In this document: piece after piece, positions 1 to 51,949 of the stretch
Numbering within the stretch: position 1 is the stretch's first letter
How the letters are laid out: each line of letters begins with the position of its first letter
Assembly: GCA_018398815.1 (NCBI GenBank)
Contig: CM031616.1
Coordinates: 67,093,316 to 67,157,315, forward strand
Length of the DNA: 64,000 nt
Direction of reading: 5' to 3'
DNA from: Conus ventricosus
Lineage: Eukaryota; Mollusca; Gastropoda; Neogastropoda; Conidae
Position numbers and translations under genes: made by a program
The notes under the pieces: model-generated
Told to the model about the DNA's origin: nothing
Database searches by the model: none
What the model saw: the letters and a program-made list of their open reading frames with translations, nothing else

Positions 1-712
1 CAGGGAACAGTAAACAATAAACAAGTAGGGTAACTCTTGCTCCCATAAGAAAACCTAACACAGAGTAACTTTTATTCAAGACTGGCACAGCCTTTTAAAC
101 TTGAATAAAGTCATACAAATACAATGGGGGCCGGATAGCTCAGTTGGTAGAGCGCCGGACTCGTGATCCTGGGGTTGCGGGTTCGAATTTCGGTATAGGG
201 GGATTTTTCCCTCGGAGTTAACATTGGTTCTGACTCCATTCCCCATATAGTCCTTCGAATGAGACTATAAACCGAGGTTCCGTGTGTGAACGCACGCATA
301 ACATCTTGCACACTCGTAAAATCCCATCACCAACTTTCGGAAGAGAAGGCCAGTTTGGCCGTTGGTATGGATGACACGTGACACATAGCATGCACCTTCC
401 CCGAAGATGGAGTATGGCTGCCTTAATGGCGGGATAAAAAAGGGTCATACACACAAAACTCCACTGCCTGGCTATACAGGGAGTGTCCGCAGGAGTATCA
501 GCCTGCGTACGCAGAAAGAAAGAAAAAGAATACAAATACAATGACGAACAATCTAATAGTGTGCTTGTTCTTCCCCCACTATCAGATTGTTTGTCTTTGT
601 ATTTGTCTGACTTTATTCAAGTTTAAAAGGCTGTGCCAGTCTTGAATAAAAGTTACTCTGTTAGGTTTTCTTATGGGAGCAAGAGTTACCCCACTTGTTT
701 ATTGTTAACTAT
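1..712. mobile_element. Fold-back element, copy 1, with nested SINE
   Basis: Bases 1-126 and ~544-712 are inverted copies (cagggaacagtaaacaataa... against ...cccacttgtttattgtt). The same arm sequence recurs at 3874-4908 and 35964-36247. A SINE (127-529) sits between the arms and is bracketed by a 14-bp duplication of the arm's own sequence, so the SINE is younger. The element may extend left of the window. No coding capacity seen. Confidence 0.8.
127..529 (+). mobile_element. tRNA-derived SINE family A, copy 1
   Basis: The head is tRNA-like, with an A box (tagctcagttggtagagc) and a B box (gggttcgaattt) as in an RNA polymerase III promoter. A ~330-base body follows, ending in a (GAAA)-type tail. 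The target duplication ATACAAATACAATG is exact at 113-126 and 530-543. Other copies: 8885-9296, 20963-21385, and a partial one on the minus strand at 49141-49436. It is not a functional tRNA gene: the stem pairing is poor and the unit continues past the tRNA. Confidence 0.9.
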
Positions 713-715
713 AAT

Positions 716-1050
716 CAGCTCATTGGAAAAATAAATTACTATTCACACTGTCAAGTTAATAACATTACCAACCTTCGATGTCCATCTTTAGTCTCTTTCT
801 CGTTCAGTGGTCGACACCTCACTACCACCTTCACACTTTCAGCTCCTTTGGCGTTCTTCGACTGTTGAAATGATTCAGTTTATTTTGAACCTCAAACAGG
901 GATGATGGTCTCTGCCTTTTGTTTGTATGGTAATGGTAGCCTTTGAATACAATATTTTATGCCACTATTACAAAACTACATGTGCATCATGGTGTGCGCA
1001 TGTATATATGTCGTTTTGGGGGTGTGTATCACTGTAGGGCTTTGGGAAAG

Positions 1051-1085
<35 letters not shown>

Positions 1086-1205
1086 GTACAGAGCATGTGT
1101 GGGGTTTTGTGTGTGTGGGGTGTGTTGTTTGGGGTTGTGTGTGGTGTGTGCGTCTCTATATTAGTGGGTGTGTGTGTGTGGGTGTGTGTGTGTGTTTTGT
1201 GTGTG

Positions 1206-1240
<35 letters not shown>

Positions 1241-2340
1241 ACTGCAATGGGCCATCCCCCTCTTTAATTTTTCACTGTATTTTTTTGATTTTACAGTGAG
1301 TTTTGTAAAAATTTACACAAAAAATGATATGTACCTCTAATTACGCAATATGTCAAAAACCTTTTTTCCCAAACTTATAATAATATCTTAGTTTCTCACC
1401 ATCTTTTTTTGCCTATTAAAGTTATTTAAAACCTGTGAAATAAATCTTTACACACAGACAAGCAAACCATACGGTTAAGTATACTTACTTTTACAAACAG
1501 TGCACATATACAACATTTGTTGCAATGAACAAAGCTGAATAAGATGTTTTACCATTTAAAATTTTTCAATTTTATTCCTTCGAACCCTTAGCAGTTGGAA
1601 AAGATGTACAAACGTAGGATGCTGAGTCATATAGGTATGACACCCCAGACTTGCACAAAAAGGAAATCTGGGAAAACAGAAAAAGAAATGTAAATGTTTG
1701 AATTGTCAAAAATATCAAAAAAGTTTATACTCTCTTAACTTTTGTAACTTTTCTGAAAAAAAAAAACCCCTAAAATAACAATGATTTTTTCACACTTGTT
1801 AGTTTAATCATGGGGTGGGGGATGTTCTAATGTCAGAAATTTTTTTAAAATTTTGTGAGTACATATGGTAAATTTTGTGTTTGTGTATCGCCATGATGTG
1901 TTGCATATTTCTTTGATCTGTTTCAGTAAACGTATGATATGCATGTGGTGTGTGGTGTGTGTTGGTTTTGTGTGTGTGTGTGTGGGGGTGTTTTGGTGTG
2001 TGTGTGTGTTGGGGTTTGGTGTTGTGTGTGGTGTGTGTTGTGGGGCACATTTTCTACTTCAAGAAAATGCCAATGTGTGTTTTGTTAATGAAATTTGAGT
2101 TCATCACACATTCAATTTAGAAATCTTGAAGTGGTTTAAATCAAAATCCCTGGCATGCAACTTTTTCTTTACATTTTCCCGACTAGCTTTGCCACTTCTC
2201 CCAAAACAATGTCAACAATGAAGACCACTTTATTAATGGTAAAAGCATGCAAGTAAAAAAAGACTTTTTTGACACAGGCAGGCCCCCAAAAAGAACACTG
2301 TCAAATTTTTATCATTTTTTCTTTCAATTTTGCTTTAGTT
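716..2340. other. Non-coding stretch with G run and GT-rich repeats
   Basis: I see no gene. It holds a 28-base G run (1054-1081), imperfect GT-rich repeats (1085-1240 and 1945-2045) and AT-rich filler. Confidence 0.6.
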
Positions 2341-2991
2341 GGAGTATGTCAAGGAGCGTGAAACCTCTCACAAAAGGCATTAGACGCTTGGAGGCAAAGG
2401 GACGTTGTACGTAGTATACAAATAGGTAATAGATCAATTAACCAGGGTACCTTACCCATCGCACACGGCCGAACTGTGTGAAGGAGGCCGAAGTGGTCAG
2501 ATGACAGATGACACCTAGGAGAGAGTTCGGACCTGCCCGGTGGCGAAAGGGGGAAGGGATGTAACCACTACGACCTCGGCGCTCCAAGTGAGCGCTAAAT
2601 GCTCAGTCAGCTGAGGTTCTTTTGTAAACAGTCAGTGAAGAGCAGGAGTCTTGGATTCGTTCGGATGGTATTGTCGTGGGTCACTGTGTTGGTTCTATTG
2701 TCAGGCTGGCTGAATGCGTGCGGAGGTTGTAGTAGCCCTCCTTAAGATAATTACTGTGTTAAGTGACCACCGAAGTCGGCGGGAATTTTCGATGTCCATC
2801 TGGTGCTAAGTGTGTGTTTGCTAATCAATTAGGTAGGGGTGTGTGTAAATGCTGATGTGTGGGAGAATGTAGCGAATGGAGAATTCAGGGTACTTGTGAA
2901 CTAGGGGTTTGAGAAGCAGCATGGACAAAGGCATGGCCCGAAGGGGAATCCTTTGTCTCCATCCCTATATAAACTGAGGGAGAACAACACC

Positions 2992-3052
<61 letters not shown>

Positions 3053-3870
3053 CAGAGGAGAGAGAGAGAGAGAGGAGAGGAGTGAGCAGGACAGAGAAAG
3101 GGTCGAGAGAAACGTGGTCTGGGAGATCGAAGAGACAGCTAAGTCTTAGGGTTGAAGACAAGCTGGAAGAGAAGAAAACTAAGTTTGAAGCCCAGAGGTG
3201 GGTGAAGACAGACAAACTGACATTGAACCCAGAGGTGGGTGAAAGAGACGAAGAAGAAGAGTTCTACGTCGAGATCCCAGAGACGACCACGAAGACCCAG
3301 TCCTGAAGCCTGGAGCCAGTCAACCAAGGGCATCACCATCAAGCAGTGCTGAAGAAGACGTGAAGAAACTTTTGCAAGAACTGTGGTGTGGTGTGAAAGC
3401 GTGGTTGTGTGTGTGAAAACCTGGCCAGGTAAGAAGTCATTTTTATTATAACCCGGGATTAGGAAGTATTGATCTTTTAATGTGTTGATTTATTCATTGT
3501 GTGTGATTGATTGTTCATGATTAATTATAAGTAGCATAGAAATTGTATTTCTTGTTCTCAGTCGTGTTAGGAAAGAAACGAATGCGTGACATCCCATTCC
3601 CAGAGAGAGGTGAATGTTTGGTGGGTGCATGAGTGTGCATATGCATGTATGAGTGCAAAGATAACCTTGGTGTGTTAAGCCTGACTAATAATACATTAAC
3701 TTAGTGCACTTAAGCAATACCATCACGATTTCCCCCATCCTGGACAGAGTAATTGCTGTCGATTTGTTGTTGTTTTTTACTTGGAAGCCAGAATCTGAGA
3801 AAGATCAACAAACTGACTGAGGGCCATCAGGGAAAAAAGTGTCTTTTTTTTAAATCGGAAATGAAATGAG
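2340..3870 (+). other. Unclassified segment with TATA-like box, (GA)n and a splice-donor-like site
   Basis: ctatataaact at 2965-2975 is TATA-like and lies ~25 bases before a long (GA)n tract (2994-3077). Further along is a donor-like CCAG|gtaaga at 3427. A small frame at 2953-3306 is mostly Arg-Glu from the (GA)n and looks spurious. The arrangement could be a promoter or a solo LTR, but I could not find matching ends. Low confidence. Confidence 0.25.
2994..3077. repeat. (GA)n microsatellite
   Basis: Pure (GA)n from 2994 to ~3048, then interrupted GA to 3077. It gives a false Arg-Glu frame. Confidence 0.95.
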
Positions 3871-4908
3871 GTAGGGAACAGTAAACAATAAACAGTAAAC
3901 AAGTGGGGTATGTTTTGCTCCCATAAGGAAACCTAACACAGAGTAACTTTTATTCAAGACTGGCACAGCCTTTTAAACTTGAATAAAGTCAGACAAATAC
4001 ATAGACGAACAATCTAATAGTGGGGGAAAAACAAGCGCAGGCCAACAACTGAACTGTCTTCATAGTAATGACCTGGCAAAGATTTGGACTTGAGGGAGGG
4101 GAGAGGGAGTTTGAAGATGGAGAAACTGGGAACATGAAATTTAAAAAAAAAAAAAAGAAACTATATGTTACAGATATGAAAACTCTTCACTAGCTGCATA
4201 AGGGAACCATCGCAATCCCTTTTGAAGGCAGATATATTTGTATTGCCTGCTCCGAGGCCTTTCGCCCGCTGGGTCGGGACTCATCAGGGAGACACGGCTG
4301 GTTGTGTCTGCGCTCCCGGCGTCAAATAGAGACACACCACAGTCCATAATACTGTGGTGTTCTCACCACCATGGGTGCAAAAAAAATCCAATAGGCAGCC
4401 AGCGAAGAGTAGTAAATGCAACCAAACGAAAGTGTGGGGAGGAAAAAGTTGCTCTCTATTTGACGCCGGGAGCGCAGACACAACCAGCCGTGTCTCCCTG
4501 ATGAGTCCCGACCCAGCGGGCGAAAGGCCTCGGAGCAGGCAATACAAATATATTTGCCTTCAAAAGGGATTGCGATGGTTCCCTTATGCAGCTAGTGAAG
4601 AGTTTTCATATCTGTAACATATATTTCTTTTTTTTTCTTTTTTTCTTTTTTTAATTTCATGTTCCCAGTTTCTCCATCTTCAAACTCCCCTCTCCCCTCC
4701 CCTCAAGTCCAAATCTTTGCCAGATCATTACTATGAAGACAGTTCAGTTGTTGGCCTGCGCTTGTTTTTCCCCCACTATTTGATTGTTCGTCTATGTATT
4801 TGTCTGACTTTATTCAAGTTTAAAAGGCTGTGCCAGTCTTCAATAAAAGTTACTCTGTGTTAGGTTTCCTTATGGGAGCAAAACATACCCCACTTGTTTA
4901 CTGTTTGT
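3857..4908. mobile_element. Fold-back element, copy 2: ~1 kb near-perfect palindrome
   Basis: Arms of about 460 bases (3874-4330 and 4456-4908) are near-perfect inverted copies; the same 31-residue translation (starting MYCLLRGLSPAGSGLI) appears on both strands. The ~125-base centre contains a smaller hairpin, accacagt...actgtggt at 4336-4358. The arm ends match copy 1 and copy 3. No transposase is visible, so it is probably a non-autonomous fold-back or long-TIR MITE. Confidence 0.88.
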
Positions 4909-4910
4909 CT

Positions 4911-5850
4911 TTTTTTTAGTCATGCTTTGACTCAGCTTGCAAGACATGAATCAGAGGCAGTATAAGCACAATCAGCGTAACTACTGTCACTGTTTGACGG
5001 TGACACCGTTATCAAGAATTCTTCAGACCGATCGTGTTTAATTTTGTTTGATCAGTCACCACCGTTACCTTCAGTTCACCATTGGCCCAAAACTCAAGTA
5101 CAAAACTTAATCGTACATAATAATACACCACATTTGTCGAAATACAATCTCACCTTTGAAATATTGATGTACTGAAAATATGTATGTTATAATCTGTCAA
5201 TGCGAAAACTCCGTCATTCTGCTCTGCGACATAACCTCGTCAGCATGTATCACACAAAATTTCACTTGTCAAAACTATTTACATTGTATTCCGACAGATG
5301 GCGTTCTAGGCAACAGACAGCTCGGTGATCCCATGTACAAATCGACATTATGTCTTTTTACCAAAATCTTTTACAAAACCTACGTAACCTTACGAAATTT
5401 AATGAAACCTTGCAAAAGCCCGCGAAGTTCTGCAAATCTCAAGTAAGACAACTATCTGAAACATTTCGTTCATCAGCGATTATTTATTTCAATTGGGATC
5501 TACTCCACTTCCCTCACCTCTTTGTCTTAACAATCAAACATGTGGTGGATAAGGCTTCACCGGTACTCATCTAATACAGTACTTCATTCAGCTTATATTT
5601 CCCTACTTAGAACAAACTGTCCTGTTAGCAGTGGGGTAAGACATCGTCTAAAAAAAGGCACGCCTTACGACGCCCACTCATCCAAAAGTTGCATCCACAA
5701 GCGCCAGAAAAAAAAAGTTGGCAGTAGAAGGGCATCTGGGAGACATGACCTGGATGCGACCCGGCCCCTTAGAGTGTAAGGAGTTCAGGGCCAAATCACT
5801 TGTCAGATGGGGGGTTTCTTCTCTGAAGACCTTCTGCTGTCAAGCTCTCC
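4911..5850. other. Non-coding stretch, nothing recognised
   Basis: AT-rich sequence with several short frames that share no recognisable motif. The small frame at 5180-5446 has no family-like feature. Confidence 0.5.
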
Positions 5851-5856
5851 CTACAG

Positions 5857-6440
5857 TTTCTTCCTCACTCACTCACTCACTCTCTCCCTTGACCGGATGG
5901 TCGTGGGGGAGACATGATGGACGTCTTGCGGGCCAGAGAGCGCCAGCCAGGTCTGTCTTCTGCCGCTCTGATCAGGGAGGGGCTGTCCATTCGGGTCCAC
6001 TCTTTGATGTTATCCATCCAGTTCTTAGCTGGTCGTCCGCGTCTGCGGCCACCTTCCAATGTTCCTTGCAGCACTGTCTTGGGTAGGCTGTTGTGGCGAG
6101 TGACGTGACCAAACCATGTCAACTTCCTCCTTTTCACAAGCGCTAGGGGGGGGGGGGGGGGGGGTTCCTGCGAGCCTGCCCGTGATGTTATTTGGGCACG
6201 AACGAAGTCGTTGGTCTTGTGGTCTTTCCAGGAGATCCCTAGCATGCGTCTGTAGCACTTGGTCTCAAACGTTTGGACTCTTTGGTCGTCTCAGCTGTCA
6301 TGGTCCAGCTCTCGCAGCCATAGAGAAGGATGGACAGAACCAGGGCTTTGTATAATGTGATATTTGTTGGGAAGCTGATGTCTTTGCTGCTCCAGATTTT
6401 ATCAAGTTTTGCCATGGTGGATGTTGCTTAGATTTTCCTA
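5857..6440 (-). mobile_element. LINE fragment, C-terminal end of the reverse-transcriptase ORF
   Basis: The minus-strand translation includes RRMLGISWKDHKTNDFV, RRKLTWFGHVTRHNSL and GRRRGRPAKNWMDNIKEWT. These are the typical C-terminal motifs of non-LTR retrotransposon ORF2 (LGI-WKD, K-R+L-WFGH, GKRRRGRP-K-W-D). An upstream segment on the same strand adds VQTFETKCY. A poly(G/C) run at ~6147-6164 interrupts the frame. The RT core itself is absent. Clade assignment is not possible from this piece. Confidence 0.85.
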
Positions 6441-6813
6441 CTAACAAGAAATTCAGCAAGGTGGGGGAGTTGAGAGAGGGAGGGAGACAGACAGACAGAC
6501 AGACAAGAGAGACAGACAGATAAAGCCAAATTTAATGGTAAAAGAAAACAGGGGAGAACACTGCGACTGAGATGATTCAGAAAGGTTCATTGAAACAGGA
6601 GATGGTTACGAGGGTTTGGGAGGGTTTAGGTAACACATTCGGCTGGTTATAAATAAGAAACTGTCATGTACCATATCAAGAAGAAGAAAAGTGAAGAAAA
6701 AAAAAGGAAGACAGACATTCTTTCGATAAAGAACGATATGATGGTTAATATATTTTTTATTTTTCTTCCACGAACTTTTTCTCAGATAGAATTGGGCTAC
6801 ATATCTTTTTGTT

Positions 6814-6846
<33 letters not shown>

Positions 6847-6953
6847 GCACAGTTTGTGGTTTGTTCTGTAAGTCGACGAGAGGTCGCAGAGAATGGAAAT
6901 CGGGAATGAATGGTTATAGGCCATGTGAGAAAACGATTCATCCAAACGATTAG

Positions 6954-6987
<34 letters not shown>

Positions 6988-7331
6988 CTGTGGGTGCGAA
7001 CTTTGAGAAGAAAGAAAAATTTAAGACCGTGAGGACCTGTTGATGTATTTTTGAAAAATATGTGATGAACTCGATCTGTTAAAAAAAAAACAGAAGAAAG
7101 AATTTTTTTGATGATGGAGAACAATGTTAATTTGTTAATTAAAAGTGGGAATTCTTTTTTGTCTATCTGGTTGGTTGTCACTGTCGAGTGAAGTGAGAGT
7201 CTGACGGGGACGGGGGGGGGGGGGGGGGGGGGGGGGGGGGCGAATGAGAAATCTGTCTCTCTTGATTCGGGCAGAGCACATTTCTTTGTTTACCTGTTGC
7301 ATTTGTTAATGTGCACGTGTGCATAAAAGCA

Positions 7332-7369
<38 letters not shown>

Positions 7370-7560
7370 CATTTTTTGAGAAAACGCAAAAAACGAAAGT
7401 CATCCGCCTTCTATTTACTGCACACACATGAACACACAGACAGACATCAACCTTTACCACCCATCATTAGGCCTACCCCAGTATGTGACAAACCAACACT
7501 CTCCCACCCGTGGAACAACGGTACACTGATAAAAGCGAGGCCTTAGGCCCACTCCAAACA
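6440..7560. other. Repeat-rich region upstream of GBE1
   Basis: It contains a 28-base G run (6814-6841), (GT)n at 6955-6986, a 29-base G run (7212-7240) and (CT)n at 7332-7366. I recognise no gene. Confidence 0.6.
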
Positions 7561-7588
7561 CGCTCAAATGTACAGCGAATGCATGTGC

Positions 7589-7641
7589 TGACCTTGAAAA
7601 TTGAACGGTAGACAGTTTCGGCCTTCAAAGGTCAAGGGTCT
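7589..7641 (+). promoter_or_regulatory. Nuclear-receptor-like sites just upstream of the GBE1 start codon
   Basis: TGACCTTGA at 7589-7597 is the reverse complement of TCAAGGTCA, the extended half-site bound by ERR/NR5A-type receptors. AGGTCAAGGGTCT at 7629-7641 reads as a DR1-like pair (AGGTCA, spacer A, GGGTCT) of the HNF4/RXR kind. Both fall within 70 bases of the ATG. The motifs are seen; their use as promoter or 5'UTR elements is inference, and short motifs occur by chance. Confidence 0.3.
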
Positions 7642-7656
7642 TTCACACAGAACAAC

Positions 7657-48766
<41,110 letters not shown>

Positions 48767-48904
48767 GTAGGCCGTGGCAAAGAGAACAAGTCTTTTGGGA
48801 GGGGGGGGGGATGATGTTTAGGGTTTGGGTTTTTTTTTATGTGGTGATGGTAGTCTTGGTAGTTGCTGCTGTCTGTGACTGCATGTGTTTGCGTGGGTGT
48901 GTTT

Positions 48905-49016
48905 GATCATTGTTATTATTATGAATACTTATAAAGCGCCTATCCTCGGCTAGAGACCAAGCTCTAAGCGCTTTACAGTCCCCACCCGTTTACACAACGG
49001 GCTGCCTACCTGGGTA
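48905..49016 (-). mobile_element. SINE family B, 3' end only
   Basis: The minus strand reads ctacccaggtaggcagcccg ... taaagcgcttagagcttggt ... aggcgctttataag then (AAT)n, matching 16316-16440. Confidence 0.8.
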
Positions 49017-49140
49017 GTGCTGACTGAAGAGCTGCCAGCGGGCGCTTCATTCAGTTGTTTCCTGTGTCTTCCAGTCAATATCGTCCAGTATCGTTCACTC
49101 TGTTTCTCTACTTCCTTCATTCTTTCCATTTCTCATGCAG

Positions 49141-49436
49141 GGTGCATGCTATGTGTAACTTGTCAACCATACCAGCGGCCAAACTGGCCTTCTCTTCCAA
49201 AAGTTGGTGACGGGATTTTATGTGTGTGCAAGATGCTGTGCGTGTGTTCACACACGGAAACTCGGTTTATAGTCTCATTCAAAGGACTGTATGGGAAATA
49301 GAGTCAGAACCAATGTTAACTCTTAAGGGGGAAAAAAACCCTGTACCGAAACGGCCTGGCGGAGATTCGAACCCGCAACCCCAGGATCACCAAAATTACG
49401 CGTTCAGTGCTCTACCACTGAGCTGTTCCGGTCCCC
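49141..49436 (-). mobile_element. SINE family A, copy 4, 3'-truncated
   Basis: On the minus strand the tRNA-like head (gaacagctcagtggtagagc) and body to cacatagcatgcacc are present; the last ~110 bases and tail are missing. It is more diverged than copies 1-3. Confidence 0.85.
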
Positions 49437-49554
49437 AGTCGAGACTTTTTGTGACAGTCTTGGTAAGCAGTAGCATTTATTGTTATTGTTCCCGCGAAGA
49501 CAAGAGTGTGATGATATGCACACAGTCCTCTCCCTTCCTTGAAATGCACTCCGG

Positions 49555-50790
49555 CAGTGTTGATTCTAGAGCGCGCCCTTGCGGGATTCCCGCAATATTT
49601 TTCTGAAGGCCGCAAAAAATCGCGAAAGACGCGGCCCAAAAGCCGCAAAAAAAAGAGAACGAACGCGTTTTTGCACAACCAGCGCGGCTTCGCCGCTGCC
49701 GTGTGTATAGCCTCCTGAGCAATTCCTTTAGCCGAACGCGCGTTCTACCAAATTTTTTCATTGGCCGAGAAGCAGCAGTTGAGCCAATCAGCGGTACTGG
49801 CAGTTCAACAGTCCTCATGTCGGCTTCAACGATGAAGCGCGCGAAGCCAAACACTCTGTTTTCTTTCGCCTTCACGAAAAAAAAACGCACTGATATATCT
49901 AAAGATCATCAGCTGGAAGCCGATAATGAGTCTACAGCCACCGTTACGGCTACTCAGTCAAGCGATAGCGTGTCTCAGCCGATCGACGCCGGAGGCGAAA
50001 CGGTTGAAAGTGCCAGTGAACCCGAAGATCAGCAAGATAATGAAGATGGTGAAAACGAAGCCGACTGCCGACTGTGAGCGTGGTTTCAGTGCCCAAAATG
50101 CCATCAAGACAGCCAGGAGAAACAGGCTGAAAGAAGACAGCCTCAATGTGCTGATGACCATCAAATGTGAAGGTCCTCCCATCAATGACCATGACTTCAC
50201 AGCTGCTGCAGCAGAGTGGAAGCAACAGAAGGATAGGAGGATCTACAAGAAATGAATGGAGTTCTGTGGGCTGTACATGTATATGTATTTAAAGCTTTTC
50301 AGTTGTGTATGGTGAAGGTGTACACAGTGACTTTTCACAGTTAAAGGGTTTTCTTAAGGTGATACTGATGGTATATAAATCTTGACAATAGTGATGGTCA
50401 CTTCATATAAAGAGACTGAATTAGCCTAATTGTGGGGTAGGCTTAGAGTTGCTGGATTCTATGATGAGGTGACAACAGACTTGCTCACTTGCTGTATGAC
50501 TGCCAAGAAGGGAGCTCAGCTGAGTACATGCACCACCAGAAAAAGACAAGTCTTCTAAGGTATGTCAGAATGTGTGTGTGTGTGTGCGTTTCTGTAATAA
50601 AATGTAACTTGTTTCTTGTTTCTTTTTGTTGTTTTAGTTTACTTTGGCCATAATGTAATCATTGTGATTAAGCTTTAAAATCTGAATTTTCACGCGTTTT
50701 GAGGGCCTCTCATTTTCACCCTATGGGCCCCCTTTTTTTATGTGAGGGGGCCCTTGGGCCCCCTTTTTTGAAATCCTAGAATCAACACTG
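49555..50790 (+). mobile_element. hAT-type element family H3, copy 2
   Basis: Ends are CAGTGTTGATTCTAG (49555) and CTAGAATCAACACTG (ending 50790), a perfect 15-bp TIR. The target duplication CTCCGG is exact at 49549-49554 and 50791-50796. Subterminal text (gcgggattcccgcaatattt) resembles copy 1. The 3' end has a repeated gggccc-rich block, ggggccc...ggcccccttttttgaaat. Confidence 0.93.
49832..50254 (+). pseudogene. Internally deleted hAT transposase, copy 2
   Basis: It starts MKRAKPNTLFSFAFTKKKRT with an acidic stretch, and in a shifted frame continues TADCERGFSAQNAIKTARRN, RLKEDSLNVLMTIKCEGPP and AAAEWKQQKDRRIYKK. The order and deletion are the same as copy 1 while the text differs by many substitutions, so the deleted form was probably mobilised as such. 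The frame changes at the join (gccgactgccgactg is duplicated). Confidence 0.75.
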
Positions 50791-51204
50791 CTCCGGTAAC
50801 CTGGCGTTGTCGAGTGAGAGCCTATATCGAGTGACCTCCTGAATGTTCAGATGGGAAAGCCGAACAAGCATAAACAGCTAGATTACTGTGTGCTCTTTTG
50901 TTTTGCCCTTGGCTTTTCATGGGTCGACAACAAGAACAGCATCGTCAGTGAATCCGACCTCTCTGACATACTGTTTAAGGTTCGGTTTCAGTGTGAAGAT
51001 CGCAAGAGAGGCCTGTTGGACTTTATACAGAAATAAACCCATTCTCTCTTTTTTTGTTTTTTTTTTTGTTTCACTTTTTCCGTCTGTTGTTGGTCAGCCT
51101 CCCATCACAAGGGAACAAAGCTGTTACGATTAGCAGGTGTGGGCATCATCCTAGATTTCTTTCTTTTTTTATTTCCATTTTTTCTGTTCTCAAACATCTT
51201 TCTT

Positions 51205-51480
51205 GATGGATCACATCAATTAAATACCTGAAGCATTTGCCTCTGAAGCTGATGGGTTCCGAGTTCGAATCACCAGTGAGGTTGGATTTTTTTTTTTTCC
51301 AGCTCGAAAACCCTCTTTTTGTCCAGCCTGCTGTGAATGGGTGGGTGATATTGGTCAGGCAGTGTTGGAGGTAGCGGAAGGAGTGGGGTTGCCACCGCCT
51401 TCCATCATGCCACGCCCCAGACACCGTGAACCTCTGACAGGTCATTGCCCCTACGGCCATTAGCGTATGCAAGTTCAATC
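51205..51480 (+). mobile_element. Possible tRNA-headed SINE family D
   Basis: ttaaatacctgaagcatttg ... gagttcgaatcaccag looks like the 3' half of a tRNA with a B box, followed by a ~200-base body. The A box is poor. Single copy here. Confidence 0.4.
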
Positions 51481-51639
51481 TTTTAAGTTTACCAAACCTG
51501 CTGAGGGGGCGTTATCCTAGCAAGTCATGGTGCATTGCTTCCCTTTCTTTCCTACTGTCTGGTAACATTTTGGTTCTTATTTCATTCTTTGCCAGTCATA
51601 ATCATTTTTTTCACTTCGTTGAATGAAGTATCACATTAA

Positions 51640-51942
51640 CCCTCTTGCATTTGTTACGCCTGTATCTGGCCGCTCTGTTTGTCTGCCCTGATGTTTGTTA
51701 CGGCCGCTACCGGCCACACGTGCTTTCCCCCACACTGCGGCCTTGTTTTAAGTCCAGGCTGGCCAGAATAAATGGGCGTCCCTGAGAGATGTCCCATGAA
51801 ATCTTAGCAGTGGTATGGGCTGTGGGAAGCGATTCATTCAAAAGACTAGGGTCATGAACTGACCGCATTCCATTGATTTCTATTTTTAAAAACAACAAAT
51901 ACTAGGAGCAGTTTTGGGCTGGAAAATGCAAATGCAAGAGGA
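51640..51942. mobile_element. TTAA MITE, copy 2 (intact)
   Basis: TTAA (51636-51639), then CCCTCTTGCATTTG ... AAATGCAAGAGGA, then TTAA (51943-51946). It is ~303 bases with no coding capacity. It aligns in reverse orientation to the two halves at 40787-40956 and 43328-43475. The ends resemble piggyBac-type TIRs (TTAA then CCC). Confidence 0.85.
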
Positions 51943-51949
51943 TTAAAGC

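Noticed and set aside
127..200. tRNA gene
   Set aside because: The A and B boxes are tRNA-like but the unit continues into a dispersed ~400-base repeat with target duplications; the same holds at 8885, 15842, 20963 and 49436.
2953..3306. 117-codon Arg-Glu frame
   Set aside because: Mostly (GA)n translation; flanking residues show no family motif.
4238..4617. Identical 87-codon frames on both strands
   Set aside because: Produced by the palindromic fold-back element, not a gene.
50851..51036. 61-codon frame followed by AATAAA, as a possible last GBE1 exon
   Set aside because: No resemblance to the branching-enzyme C-terminal domain and no supporting acceptor phase.
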